Assembly: GCA_027320105.1 (NCBI GenBank) | Contig: DAHVMA010000037.1 | Coordinates: forward strand, 1 to 64,000 | Direction: 5' to 3' | Source: JAKAQB01 sp027320105 | GTDB lineage: Bacteria > Actinomycetota > Acidimicrobiia > Acidimicrobiales > Palsa-688 | DNA: 64,000 bases | Shown here: positions 8,007 through 16,992 of the stretch, one piece after another | Layout: the number at the start of each line of letters is the position of its first letter | How positions within the stretch are numbered: the stretch's first letter is position 1 | The notes under the pieces: generated by a model | What the model was told of the DNA's origin: nothing | The model's database searches: none | Seen by the model: only the letters and a program-made list of their open reading frames with translations | Made by a program: the position numbers and the translations under genes

Positions 8007-8614
8007 TCACGGTCGAGGCCCCGGTTCCGACCGGCGGGACCGGTGGAGTCGCTCCCGACCGCTTCATCCCGATCGCCGAGCGGTCCGGGCTGATCGTCGA
8101 GATGGGATCCTGGGTGATCGGACGCGCCATCGCCGACGCCGCGTCCTGGCCGGAGCGGACCGGGTCCCGTCCGAAGGTCGCGGTCAACCTCACCGCCCGG
8201 CAACTGCGTGACGACCACCTCCTCGACCGCTTCGTCGCCGCGTGCGGCGCCTCGGGGTTGCCGGCGGGCTCGGTGCGTCGAGCTGACCGAGACCGCCCTC
8301 GTCGCTCGCCTACCTGAAGCGCCTGCCCCTCGATGTGGTCAAGGTCGACCGGAACCTCGTCGCCGGCCTCGGGGTCGACCCCGTCGACCGGTTGCTCATG
8401 GAGGGCAGTGATCGCGCTCGCCCACGGCCTCGGGCTCCGGGTGGTCACCGAGGGAGTGGAGACCACCGGGCAGCTGGGAGTGCTCGCCGAGGTCGGCTGC
8501 GACGCTGCCCAGGGCTTCCTCCTCGCCCGGCCCGCCCCTGCTGACGAGGTGGTCGCGGCGATGAACGCCGCACAACGGGCGGTGCGTGCCGCCGGACCGC
8601 CGCCGGCATCCTGA
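8007..8614 (+). pseudogene. EAL-domain (c-di-GMP phosphodiesterase) pseudogene
   Basis: EAL-domain blocks occur in correct order but in different frames: FIPIAERSGLIVEMGSWVIG and VAVNLTARQLRDDHLLDRFV, then VELTETALV, then LKRLPLDVVKVDRNLVAGLG, then GLRVVTEGVETTGQL and GCDAAQGFLLARP. The segment that should hold the DDFGTG loop is deleted. The N-terminal EAL motif and any sensory domain are absent. At least three frame changes are needed, so the enzyme is dead. Confidence 0.75.
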
Positions 8615-8782
8615 CCGACGCCGACCCGATGTCGCTGCCGGCTCGTCAGCCTCCTCCTGCCGGGCCTCCAGCTACCCGGCGTCCGGTTCGCCCGTCCTCC
8701 CCCGACACCCCTCCCGGGAGGGGGCGGGCTAGCTTCAACGCCGGCCGTTCGCGGTCGTCCACCTCCGACGAAAGGCAGCAAG

Positions 8783-9172
8783 ATGATCGGCGAGAAGGTG
8801 TTGCACTTCCAGGGCAAGGGCACCGACCTGGCGGCCCTGCAATCCCATGTGGAGGAGTACTTCAAGTCCGACGGCTTCACCGTCCAGACCTCTCCCCCGA
8901 GTGACCACGGAGTGGTCATCCAGGCCAAGAAGGGTGGTTTCCTCTCCAAGGTCATCGACGCCGACCGGGCGCTCACCATCATGGTGAGCGGCTCCCCGGA
9001 CGACTTCGTGGTGCGCGTCGGGCTCGGAAAGTGGCTCGAGCACCTGGCGGTGGCCGCAGTGGAGACCCTGCTGATCTCCGACCTGTTCCTCGTGGTCGAC
9101 GTCGCCGAGTCCGGCTGGGACATCGAGATCGAGGACAAGTTCGTGAAGAACCTGAAGTCCTTCGTCGGCTGA
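8783..9172 (+). CDS. Conserved small protein of unknown function
   Basis: I do not recognise the family of this intact 129-aa protein. It starts MIGEKVLHFQGKGTDLAALQ after a good GGCAGCAAG spacing region and has a mixed alpha/beta pattern: HGVVIQAKKGGFLSKVI, ALTIMVSGSPDDFVVRVG and WDIEIEDKFVKNLKSF. There is no signal peptide; one moderately hydrophobic stretch (VETLLISDLFLVVDV) looks like a buried strand rather than a membrane helix. Its clean frame contrasts with the decayed genes on both sides. Confidence 0.7.
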   Translation: MIGEKVLHFQGKGTDLAALQSHVEEYFKSDGFTVQTSPPSDHGVVIQAKKGGFLSKVIDADRALTIMVSGSPDDFVVRVGLGKWLEHLAVAAVETLLISDLFLVVDVAESGWDIEIEDKFVKNLKSFVG

Positions 9173-9413
9173 TCTCGGGACCCGGACCCCCGGACCCCGA
9201 CCGCTCGGTGCCGGTGCGCCGACCAGCCCGGGGGCCTCAGCTCCTCGGACCGCCGGCCGGCTCCCCTCCCGGTGGCTCCGCTGGCCGCACCCGGGCGTCG
9301 CCGGCCGGCGGTCCTGTCAACGGGGGCTCGGTCGCCCCGAAGCGCCTCCGGCTGTCCTGCGTGAGGTCCCCGAGGGCGGCGCCGGCGAGAACCCCGGCGA
9401 ATAGGAGGAGCCC

Positions 9414-9920
9414 ATGGACGAACTGGATCACCGCGCCCACCTCCGTGCCCTCGAAGAAGCCGAGCGCGCCGGCGAAGAGGCTGCGGCTGACCGGGCGTCC
9501 TTGCAGTCGCGGCGCCAACTTGAGGACCCGACCGGCCGCCGGACGGCCCTCCTGCTCATCTCCGGCGGCTACCTCGCGCTCTTCGGGCTCCGGTCCGACT
9601 ACCTGGCCGCCGTTAGCGGGGTGCGCCTCCTCGCCTCGGTGCTGCAGGCCGCGCTCATGACGGGTCCTGTCAGCCGGGCTCGTCCTCCTCGGGAGCGTGG
9701 TGATGTCCCGGACCATGACCCCGGCGATCGACGCCGCCCGGCGGAAGTCCCGGCTCTCCCGGCATGAGGCGAGGATGGCTGCGACCGCCGCTGACAGCGC
9801 AGCCGCGGCCTGCGAGAGCGCGCGCGACGCGCTCCCTGCTGATGAGCTGGCCGCTTACCGGCCGGTACGGGGCACCGCTGCCAGTGCTTCGACGTCGCAC
9901 CCGGAGTGGCGAACCTGTCT
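9414..9920 (+). pseudogene. Small membrane protein, frameshifted
   Basis: From the ATG at 9414 the frame gives a charged N-terminus (MDELDHRAHLRALEEAE) and a hydrophobic segment, RTALLLISGGYLALFGL. Near 9665 the frame should shift, because another frame continues with LSAGLVLLGSVVMSRTM, a second hydrophobic segment, and a charged tail RRKSRLSRHEARMAA. The family is unknown. A single frameshift explains both halves. Confidence 0.4.
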
Positions 9921-10101
9921 ATGCGATCGCTGCGCCGGCAGGATTGACGGAGCTCGGCTCGTCGCCGAGTTCCGTCCCAAACGGCAGGTCGAGGGCGTCC
10001 ACGGTCAGCTTGTCGGCGGGAAAGTGCCATTTGGTGGGCCGCCCGTTGCGGACGACCACGTCCCGCCCGGCGGGGACCGGCGCGAAGCGCTCGGTGGCCA
10101 C
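9919..10101 (-). pseudogene. Unidentified coding fragment
   Basis: A GTG-started 60-residue frame reads VATERFAPVPAGRDVVVRNG and KWHFPADKLTVDALDLPFG before stopping. The composition looks like real protein, unlike the surrounding shadow frames, but I cannot name the family and there is no clear ribosome-binding site. It may be the C-terminal piece of a lost gene. Confidence 0.3.
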
Positions 10102-10158
10102 GCTGGTGGTGGTCTGTCCCCCGTCGGGTCGATGGCCAGAGCGTAGGGCCCCTGCCGC

Positions 10159-10854
10159 CTACGGTGAAGGTGGCCGGAACGCAGCGAGGGGGTTGGTGAC
10201 GCGCAGCTCGCGCTCGGCGAAGCGGTAGCGGGTGGCCGGCCGCCCGCCCGCAGCGCTGGGGGGCGCCACCTCGTCGGTAGGAGCGATCACCCCCCGCCGG
10301 ACCAGGATCCGCTGCAGGTTGGTGGCCGACACGGGGTGGCCGAGGGCGGCGGCGTAGAGGTCGCGCAGCTCGGCCACGGTGAAGACGGGCGGGGCCAGGG
10401 CGAATCCGAGGTTGGTGTAGGACAGCTTGGCCCGCAGCCGGTCCCGGGCCGAGGCGATGATCGAGCCGTGGTCGAAGGCCACCGCCGGCAGCCGGTCGAG
10501 GGGGTGCCAGGCCGTGTCCGCCGGAAGGCAGGGGTCGAGGCCGGCGGCGACGAGGGCCAGGTAGGCGGTGGCCACCTCCCGCTGGCGCGGGTCGCGGTCG
10601 GGGTCGCTGCGGGTCTCGAGCTGCTCGAGTTGGGCGATCTCGGTCAGCGCCACCTTGGCGGCCAGGTGGCGGCCGAGCGAGGTGCCGAGGCGCTCGTCCG
10701 CGCCGAGGGGTCCCCCGGGCAGGGCCCAGGCCCCCTCGAAGGGGGGCCGGGCGCGCCGCCACAGCAGGACGTGGAGGCAGCCCCTTCGCACCTGCAGCAC
10801 GACCGCCAGGACCTCGTGGTAGAAGCTCCCGCCGGGTCTGGAAATGCTCGCCAC
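10159..10854 (-). CDS. nrtR: NrtR, Nudix-related repressor of NAD biosynthesis
   Basis: The 231-aa protein has an N-terminal Nudix-like domain (AVVLQVRRGCLHVLLWRRA, then FEGAWALPGGPLG) and a C-terminal winged helix (FTVAELRDLYAAALGHPVSA, then LQRILVRRGVI). This is the NrtR architecture. The Nudix box is degenerate, fitting a sensor of ADP-ribose-type ligands rather than an enzyme. The start is GTG at 10854. It is divergent from nadABC, with a perfect palindrome between them, so it most likely represses nadABC and itself. Confidence 0.9.
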   Translation of the reverse strand: MASISRPGGSFYHEVLAVVLQVRRGCLHVLLWRRARPPFEGAWALPGGPLGADERLGTSLGRHLAAKVALTEIAQLEQLETRSDPDRDPRQREVATAYLALVAAGLDPCLPADTAWHPLDRLPAVAFDHGSIIASARDRLRAKLSYTNLGFALAPPVFTVAELRDLYAAALGHPVSATNLQRILVRRGVIAPTDEVAPPSAAGGRPATRYRFAERELRVTNPLAAFRPPSP

Positions 10855-10872
10855 GGGTGGTAGCCTAGCCCG

Positions 10873-10895
10873 GTTTTCGATAATAAGTCGAAAAC
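10873..10895. promoter_or_regulatory. NrtR operator (palindrome)
   Basis: GTTTTCGA, seven bases, TCGAAAAC: a perfect 8+8 palindrome that extends to 9+9 with the flanking G and C. It lies between the divergent nrtR and nadA genes, 17 bases before the nadA start, a place where bound NrtR would block transcription. The assignment follows from context; the binding site was not compared with a database. Confidence 0.85.
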
Positions 10896-10911
10896 CCGAT
10901 GGGAGCTCGTC

Positions 10912-11907
10912 ATGTCACTGGTGGACGCACCACAGCGCGGCGATGACCGGACGGAGTGGGCCGCCGAGATCGAGCGGCTCAAGGCCCGGCGGCGCGCCGT
11001 CATCCTGGCCCACAACTACCAGCCGCCCGCCATCCAGGACGTGGCCGACCACGTGGGCGACTCGCTGGCGCTGTCCCGCCTGGCCGCCGCCACCGACGCC
11101 GAGGTGATCGTCTTCGCCGGCGTGGTCTTCATGGCCGAGACGGCCAAGATCCTCTCCCCCGCCAAGACGGTCCTCATCCCCGACCCGGCCGCGGGCTGCT
11201 CGCTCGCCGACGGGATCACCGCCGGGCAGGTGCGGGCGTGGAAGGCCGAGCACCCCGGGGCGGCCGTCGTCGCCTACGTCAACACCAGCGCCGAGGTGAA
11301 GGCCGAGGCGGACGTGTGCTGCACGTCGGCCAACGCCGTCGATGTGGTCGCCGCCATCCCGGCCGAGCGGGAGGTCCTGTTCCTCCCGGACCAGTTCCTC
11401 GGCTCCCACGTCCAGCGGACCCTCGGCCGCGACAACATGCACATCTGGCTCGGCGAGTGCCACGTGCACGCCGGCATCAGCGCCGAGGGCCTGCGCTCGG
11501 CCGTGGCCGCCGACCCCGACGCCGCCTTGTACGTCCACCCCGAGTGCGGCTGCACCACCGCGGCGCTGTGGCTGGCCGGCACCGGCGACCTGCCCGCCGG
11601 GCGCACCCGGGTGCTGTCCACGGGTGGGATGCTCGACGCAGCGCGGGAGGAGACGGCTCGTCGGGTGCTGGTCGCCACCGAGACCGGAATGCTCCACCAG
11701 CTGCGCAAGGCCAACCCGCTCGTGCTGTGGGACGCCGTGGACGCCCGGGCCGAGTGCCGCTACATGAAGATGACGACCCCGGAGGTCCTGTTGGCCAGCC
11801 TGCGCGACGGCACCACCGAGGTGACCGTCGAGCCCGGCGTGGCCGAGCGGGCCCGCCGGGCGGTGGAGGCCATGATCGCCGTCGGCCGGCCCGGGGGCGG
11901 CGAGTGA
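10912..11907 (+). CDS. nadA: Quinolinate synthase NadA
   Basis: NadA condenses iminoaspartate with dihydroxyacetone phosphate to quinolinate using an oxygen-sensitive [4Fe-4S] cluster. The 331-aa product shows LAHNYQPPAIQDVADHVGDS near residue 32 and three cluster Cys candidates: Cys96 (GCSLAD), Cys212 (HPECGC) and Cys282 (ECRYMKM). Length and motifs are complete. The ATG at 10912 follows GGGAGCTCGTC. The stop overlaps the nadB start by four bases, so the three nad genes form a coupled operon. Confidence 0.95.
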   Translation: MSLVDAPQRGDDRTEWAAEIERLKARRRAVILAHNYQPPAIQDVADHVGDSLALSRLAAATDAEVIVFAGVVFMAETAKILSPAKTVLIPDPAAGCSLADGITAGQVRAWKAEHPGAAVVAYVNTSAEVKAEADVCCTSANAVDVVAAIPAEREVLFLPDQFLGSHVQRTLGRDNMHIWLGECHVHAGISAEGLRSAVAADPDAALYVHPECGCTTAALWLAGTGDLPAGRTRVLSTGGMLDAAREETARRVLVATETGMLHQLRKANPLVLWDAVDARAECRYMKMTTPEVLLASLRDGTTEVTVEPGVAERARRAVEAMIAVGRPGGGE

Positions 11908-13541
11908 CCGCCCCGCTGGTGCGGGACCTGCCGGCGTTCCCCGTCACCGGCGAGGACGCCGCCACCGTCGTGGTGGTAGGCGCCGGGGCGGCCGGGGCCA
12001 GCGCCGCGCTCGAAGCGGCCGCCGCCGGGGCCGACGTGCTCGTCCTGCGCAAGGGGGACGGCTCCACCCGCTGGGCCCAGGGCGGCCTGGCCGCTGCCGT
12101 CGGGCGGGGCGACAGCCTGGCCGAGCACGCCGCCGACACCACCGTGGCCGGCGCCGGCCTGTGCGACGACGCCGCCGTCGCCGCCGTGGTGGGGGCGGCC
12201 CCCGCCGAGGTCCGCCGCCTGGTCGCCCTGGGCGGCCGCTTCGACACGGCCCACCTCGGCATGGAGGGCGGGCACTCCCACCACCGCATCGTGCACGCCG
12301 GCGGGGACGCCTCCGGCGCCGAGGTCCAGCGGGTGCTCGACGCCGACCTGGCCGCCGCCTGCGCCACCGGGCGGGTCCGGGTTCGCGACGGGGGCGTGGC
12401 CCTCGACGCCGTCCTCGACGGCGCCGGCCGGGTGACCGGTGTCCTGGTCGGTGAGGCGCCAGCCGGGGGTGGCCCGCTCACCGTCACGCTGGTGCGCACG
12501 GCGGCGCTCGTGCTGGCCACGGGAGGCTTCGGGCACGCCTACGCCACCACCACCAACCCCGAGGCCATCACCGGCGACGGGCTGGCCCTGGCCGCCCGGG
12601 CCGGGGCGGAGGTGGCCGACGTGGAGTTCGTCCAGTTCCACCCGACCGTGCTGTGGGTGGCCGGTGGCCGGGGCCGGCGGCCGCTGGTCACCGAGGCCCT
12701 ACGGGGCGCCGGCGCCGTGCTCGTCGACGACGACGGCCGGCGGGTCATGGCCGGCGCCCACCCCCGGGGCGACCTCGCCCCCCGCGACGTCGTGTCGGCG
12801 ACCATGGCCCGCCGGATGGCCACCCTCGGCGTCCCCCACCTGTGGCTCGACGCCAGGCGGGTGGGCCGGGAGCGGCTCGAGGTGGGGTTCCCGACCATGA
12901 CCGCCGCCTGCCGGGCGCAGGGCATCGACCCCGCCGAGCAGCCCATCCCGGTGGCCCCCGGCCACCACTATGCCTGCGGCGGCGTGCGAGCCGACCTCGA
13001 CGGCACCACCTCGGTCCCCGGCCTGCTCGCCGTGGGCGAGGTGGCGGCCACCGGCCTGCACGGCGCCAACCGCCTGGCGTCCAACTCGATCACCGAGTCC
13101 CTGGTCGCGGGCCGCCGGGCCGGCGGGCGCCTGGGGCGGCTGGCCGCCGCCGGCGACCTGCGCCGGCCGGCCGGCCCCGACCCGGACCTGCCCGCCCCCG
13201 GCACCGGCGCAGCGCCCGCCGCCCGCGACGCCCGGGCCGACGCCATGGCCCACCACGCCGGGGTCCTGCGCCACGGGGAGGGCCTCGAGCATCTCGCCGC
13301 CCTCCTCGCCGCCGAGCCCCCCGGCCCCGCCGCCGCCTGCGCCGCCGCGGTGGAGTCGGCCAACCTCCACCTGGTGTCGCTGCTCGTGGCCACGGCGGCC
13401 TGGGCTCGCACCGAGAGCCGGGGGAGCCACCGGCGCGGCGATTTCCCCGATCCCGACCCGGCGTGGGAGCGGCGGATCGTCCTTTGCCGCCGCGGCGCCA
13501 CCCTCGAGGTGGCCGTGGGCGCCACCTTGGGCGGGCGATGA
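11904..13541 (+). CDS. nadB: L-aspartate oxidase NadB
   Basis: NadB oxidises L-aspartate to iminoaspartate with FAD, supplying NadA. The 545-aa protein has the dinucleotide site VVVVGAGAAGASAALEA near residue 23, STRWAQGGLAAA, HSHHRIVHAGGDASG, the EFVQFHPT block, and GLHGANRLASNSITESLV. The GTG start at 11904 overlaps the nadA stop (GTGA). The C-terminal domain ends with RGSHRRGDFP. All expected blocks are present. It is coupled to nadC through an ATGA overlap. Confidence 0.95.
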   Translation: MTAPLVRDLPAFPVTGEDAATVVVVGAGAAGASAALEAAAAGADVLVLRKGDGSTRWAQGGLAAAVGRGDSLAEHAADTTVAGAGLCDDAAVAAVVGAAPAEVRRLVALGGRFDTAHLGMEGGHSHHRIVHAGGDASGAEVQRVLDADLAAACATGRVRVRDGGVALDAVLDGAGRVTGVLVGEAPAGGGPLTVTLVRTAALVLATGGFGHAYATTTNPEAITGDGLALAARAGAEVADVEFVQFHPTVLWVAGGRGRRPLVTEALRGAGAVLVDDDGRRVMAGAHPRGDLAPRDVVSATMARRMATLGVPHLWLDARRVGRERLEVGFPTMTAACRAQGIDPAEQPIPVAPGHHYACGGVRADLDGTTSVPGLLAVGEVAATGLHGANRLASNSITESLVAGRRAGGRLGRLAAAGDLRRPAGPDPDLPAPGTGAAPAARDARADAMAHHAGVLRHGEGLEHLAALLAAEPPGPAAACAAAVESANLHLVSLLVATAAWARTESRGSHRRGDFPDPDPAWERRIVLCRRGATLEVAVGATLGGR

Positions 13542-14425
13542 GCCCCGAGGTCGCCCGCCTCCTCGCCGCCGCCGGGCTCGACCCCGAGGACACCGCCCGG
13601 GTCGTCGACGCCGCCCTGGCCGAGGACCTGGCCTGGGGACCCGACGTCACGACCGCTGCCACCATCGACCCGTCCGCCTCGGCCAGCGCCGACGTGGTCG
13701 CCCGCGCAGGCGGGGTCGTCGCCGGCCTGCCCGTGGCCGTCGCCGTCGCCGACGCCGCCGGGTTGGCCGCCGCCGGCTGCCGGGTGCACCTCCCCGACGG
13801 CTCCCGGGTCGCCCCCGGCACGGTGGTCGCCACCATCTCCGGGCCCCTCGTCGAGCTCCTCACCGCCGAGCGGACGGTCCTCAACGTGCTCACCCACCTC
13901 TCCGGCATCGCCACCGCCACTGCCGAGTGGGTCGACGCCCTGGAGGGCACCGGCTGCGCCGTGCGCGACACCCGCAAGACGCTGCCGGGCCTGCGCCGCC
14001 TGGAGAAGTACGCCGTGCGCTGCGGCGGCGGGGTCAACCACCGCATGGGCCTCGGTGACGCCGCCCTGCTCAAGGACAACCACGTCCTGGCCGCCGGTGG
14101 CATCGCCGCAGCCATCGCCCTGGTGCGCCGGGCGGCCCCCGCCGCCCCCCTCGAGGTCGAGTGCGACACCGTGGCCGAGGTGGCCGAGGCCCTCGACGCC
14201 GGCGCCACCTTCGTGCTGCTCGACAACATGGACCCCACGGACATGCGGGCCGCCGTCGCCCTGGCCGCCGGCCGGCCGGAGGTCCGCTTCGAGGCCAGTG
14301 GTGGGCTCACCCTCGACCGGGCCCGGGAGGTGGCCGCCACCGGGGTGCACTACCTGGCCGTCGGGGCCCTCACCCACTCCAGCCCCGCCCTCGACCTCGG
14401 TCTCGACCTGCGCCCCGAGGGATGA
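13538..14425 (+). CDS. nadC: Nicotinate-nucleotide pyrophosphorylase NadC
   Basis: NadC converts quinolinate and PRPP to nicotinate mononucleotide. The 295-aa product carries EDLAWGPDVTTAA, ERTVLNVLTHLSGIAT, VRDTRKTLPGLRRLEKYAV (the RKT-P phosphoribosyl motif), CGGGVNHRMGLGD, KDNH, and FEASGGLTLDRAREVA. Length and motifs are normal. It is the last gene of the nrtR-controlled operon; decayed mobile DNA begins right after it, and no clear terminator hairpin was seen. Confidence 0.95.
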   Translation: MSPEVARLLAAAGLDPEDTARVVDAALAEDLAWGPDVTTAATIDPSASASADVVARAGGVVAGLPVAVAVADAAGLAAAGCRVHLPDGSRVAPGTVVATISGPLVELLTAERTVLNVLTHLSGIATATAEWVDALEGTGCAVRDTRKTLPGLRRLEKYAVRCGGGVNHRMGLGDAALLKDNHVLAAGGIAAAIALVRRAAPAAPLEVECDTVAEVAEALDAGATFVLLDNMDPTDMRAAVALAAGRPEVRFEASGGLTLDRAREVAATGVHYLAVGALTHSSPALDLGLDLRPEG

Positions 14426-14479
14426 GTCACGGCGCTCGGGTTCGGCGACGATCCAGCCGCGCGTCGGGCTGGGCTCGTC

Positions 14480-14780
14480 GTGGGCGTCGCAGGCGCCCGG
14501 GAGGACGACGATGCTGGGCGCTGCGATCGGAGTGCCCGCCGGAGGGGAGCACCTCGTCCACCCAGGCGTCCGCCTCGGCCGAGCGTGCCTTGGCGCAGGG
14601 CCAGGGCGGTCAGCACCTGCCTGGCCTCCCAGAGGTCCTTCACGAGGCCGAGGCCGAAGTTGCAGACGAAGCGGTTGGCGCCGACATCCCGGCGATGCGG
14701 GAGCGCTGCTCGGGCGTCGGGTCGGCACGAAGCTCGATGCCCCTGTGGTGGAAACCCTCGGCGAGGTCACTGCGAGCCAT
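14480..14780 (-). pseudogene. TnpB/OrfB (IS605-type) N-terminal fragment
   Basis: One frame gives HHRGIELRADPTPEQRSRIAG. After a frameshift near 14685 the next gives ANRFVCNFGLGLVKDLWEAR and QVLTALALRQG. Together these match the N-terminal helix-turn-helix region of TnpB proteins (ELxPTPEQ ... ARFxxNxxL). No catalytic RuvC part follows. It is a remnant right after nadC. Confidence 0.5.
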
Positions 14781-15119
14781 CACCGACCATCCTCCTCCGG
14801 GGGTGCGACAGCCACCCCGATCGCCTGCTTCGCCGTGTTGGCGGCGGCGAGCTTGCCCTGGGAGAGCCCTGAAGTAGTCGTCGAGGATCCACCACCCGGG
14901 GTTGGAGGTCGGCGAGCCTTGGGCATGGCATTGGGCGTGGCTTCGATGGCGGAGCGCTCCCACCTCGGAACAGAGTGGCAGCCGAAGGAGGGCAAGGTGG
15001 TGCTGTTCGACCCATCCACGGTGGCGATCACCCGCTACCGCTACCGGGCCGGTGGCATCCCCACGCCATGGAGCACGGCGACGACAGGAGCCGCATAGCC
15101 CGGCGGCATGACTTGTGGA
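14781..15119. other. Unassigned stretch between mobile-element remnants
   Basis: Frames here show no domain I recognise. The 3' part (roughly 15050-15119) directly precedes a group II intron domain V and could be the preceding part of that intron, but I cannot fold it by eye. Confidence 0.4.
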
Positions 15120-15153
15120 GAGCCGGATGCGTTGCAAGGCGCACGTCCGGTTC
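15120..15153 (+). ncRNA. Group II intron domain V (orphan 3' end)
   Basis: The 34 bases begin GAGCCGGATGCG and end CGCACGTCCGGTTC, the conserved ends of the catalytic domain V hairpin. The lower stem pairs GAGCCGGA with TCCGGTTC (including G-T wobbles), and the tip closes a GCAA tetraloop, a GNRA loop as the family requires. No reverse-transcriptase or maturase frame is near, so this is the 3' remnant of an intron, or one whose ORF has been lost. Confidence 0.65.
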
Positions 15154-15714
15154 GGGGGACGGGCCGGGGAAACGGACCTGCCGCAAGGCAGGCACCGCGT
15201 CCCGGTTCGATCCCACACCGACCTGCCAGGTGACGCCGTGGCCCGCGACGCCTGGCACCGGAGCCATGCCGTGGTCGCGAACGCTATCCGCGACCTCAAG
15301 TACGGGGTCGGCTTGAACCACCTCCCGTCGGGGCGTTTCGGGGCGAACGCGGCGTGGCTCGCCCTCAACGTCATGGCCGGATACTCGGGGACCGATCTGC
15401 CCCTGCTGCTCCGTCTGGTTGGCAGCTTCTGGCGAGCCGCCCGGAGCGCAGGATCAAGGGGCACCGACCTCGAGTCTGTGGCATGTGCAGTGGCTTCGGA
15501 CTGCTGGGCGGTTGGCACCACAGCGGGCGCGCCCTTCGCCGAGCGCTTCGACGGCAGCACCTGGCTCGCCGCCACGACACCGACGATCTCCGCCAAGAGC
15601 GCGGTCCTCTCGGGAGTCCCCTGCCCGTCGGCAGCCTGCACGGCCATCGGCGGCGCGGGGTCCGGCACCGTGCAGTCCGGGCTCGTCGAGACCGTGTCGA
15701 AGGATCCAGGGTGA
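15154..15714 (+). pseudogene. Chimeric frame: IS1380-type transposase tail joined to a beta-propeller fragment
   Basis: The first half reads VARDAWHRSHAVVANAIRDL and LPSGRFGANAAWLALNVMAG, the C-terminal DDE region of IS1380-family transposases. From about 15455 the same frame reads ESVACAVASDCWAVGTTAGA and SGVPCPSAACTAIGGAGSGT, resembling repeats in secreted actinobacterial beta-propeller proteins. The two parts are unrelated, so this open frame is an accidental fusion at a recombination joint. Confidence 0.55.
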
Positions 15715-15788
15715 CCCGTCGGCGTGCCGGCGCACGCCGCGCGCACGGGCCGCGCGGCCAGGTGACCTCTGGGCTCCCTGCAAGCGAG

Positions 15789-15885
15789 CCGCTATCGCCG
15801 TGCCCAGCCGAACCGGCGCGCCTTCGTCGGAGCGGACAGCCTGACGGAGGATTTCTCGCACCTCTTCCTCAGTCGAACGGCCATG
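15789..15885 (-). repeat. 97-bp inverted repeat, copy B
   Basis: Exact reverse complement of 6702-6798. On the minus strand it encodes the FitA segment GRSTEEEVREILRQAVR but lacks the antitoxin's start and end, so this is a truncated copy among other fragments. Confidence 0.9.
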
Positions 15886-15999
15886 CTCTCCGACGCGGTT
15901 GCAGACGCCCAAAGGGTGATCGAGGACCGTGCGTCCGAGTCTTCGTAGCGCAGCGACTGCGCGCGCCCGAAGCTGGTCACGGGTTGTATTCCTGCACGT

Positions 16000-16140
16000 C
16001 ATCGTCCTTCCCGAAAGCGAAGCCTGAAGCGGCCGGAGCGGCCGGCCGGCGAGGTCCGGCAACGCCCGATCAACAAGCGCGCGCACCAACGGCAACCCGA
16101 CCTCGATCTCATCCTCGTGCAACGCCACACCCCCATCCCA
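16000..16140 (-). pseudogene. Aminoglycoside-phosphotransferase-like N-terminal fragment
   Basis: The minus-strand frame reads LHEDEIEVGLPLVRALVDRA and LPDLAGRPLRPLQAS, which resembles the start of APH-family kinases (an HxDExxVD..LVRRLL..QFP pattern). Homology ends after LQAS, before the nucleotide-binding loop. A short scrap among other scraps. Confidence 0.35.
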
Positions 16141-16278
16141 GCGGGTGCCCGCCGCGGTGGCCCTGAATTGACACGGCTTGGTGCCAATGCCACCGTCGTT
16201 CGACGGTGTCCCGGTCACGGATCGTCCGCCGGGACCGGGCCCAGGAGCATGGTGTACCAGCCCTCTCGGGACTCTCGA

Positions 16279-16992
16279 TCACGCACGCAGCGCACGCACA
16301 TGCAGGAACAGCGGGATCCGGTGCCACTTGTCGGAGGGATCCGGCTCGGTCACTTCACGTAACTGCTCGATGAGGAAGCCCGCCCCAGCAAGCGCGTCGG
16401 CGTAGGCCTGCAGCGGCCGATGCTCCGAGTGGAAGGTCATCGCGTACCCGCCTCGCTCGCAGGTGTCGGCGAGTCGTCGCCGCTCGAACCAGGAGCCACT
16501 GATGACGAACGGTCGGTACCGGTCGTCGGCATCAGCAGGCGAAGCGAAGTTGCCCGCCGTGTTGAGGGGATGGGTGATCGCCAGGACCATGCGGCCTCCC
16601 ACGGTCAGAACACGGGCGGCCTCGCCCACCGCGGTCTCCATGGCGTCGATGTCCTGGAGGCTCATGAAGGCGACCACGCAGTCCGCCGTGCTGTTCGCCA
16701 ACGGCAGCGCGGCCGCGTCGGCGACCACGACGGGCCCCCCACAGTCCGGGTGGCTCGCAGCCTCAACAGCCATCGTCGGCGACCCGTCGATCCCGACCAC
16801 CCGGTGACCAAGACGGGCGAGGTCCCGGGCGAGGCGGCCTTCGCCGCATCCGACGTCGATGGTCAACAAGCCTGGTGGGGGTACCAGCAGCAGGAACGCG
16901 TCTCGATGGAACCGCCAGTAGCTGTCGTGCCCCGGTGCACGTGCCCAGGCCGTCCACTCCTCAGCGTGGCGGTCCCATGCCTCCCGCAACAT
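16279..16992 (-). CDS. SAM-dependent class I methyltransferase
   Basis: This 237-aa Rossmann-type methyltransferase has motif I LLTIDVGCGEGRLARDLARL near residue 46, VVGIDGSPTMAVEAA (acidic residue binding the ribose), VVVADAAALPLANSTAD, and VGEAARVLTVGGRMVLAITH. The substrate cannot be inferred; it resembles UbiE/small-molecule methyltransferases. The ATG at 16992 was chosen over an upstream ATG because LREAWDRHAEEW is the normal family N-terminus. It appears intact amid broken neighbours. Confidence 0.85.
   Translation of the reverse strand: MLREAWDRHAEEWTAWARAPGHDSYWRFHRDAFLLLVPPPGLLTIDVGCGEGRLARDLARLGHRVVGIDGSPTMAVEAASHPDCGGPVVVADAAALPLANSTADCVVAFMSLQDIDAMETAVGEAARVLTVGGRMVLAITHPLNTAGNFASPADADDRYRPFVISGSWFERRRLADTCERGGYAMTFHSEHRPLQAYADALAGAGFLIEQLREVTEPDPSDKWHRIPLFLHVRALRA

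Noticed and set aside
9237..9716. Minus-strand 159-aa frame with hydrophobic stretches
   Set aside because: It is the antisense of a plus-strand membrane gene that has a proper charged N-terminus and ATG; hydrophobicity here is a mirror effect.
12968..14770. Long minus-strand open frames (up to 600 codons) over nadB/nadC
   Set aside because: Antisense shadows of high-GC codons; composition is Gly/Arg/Pro-rich without domains, and the plus strand encodes clear NadB and NadC.
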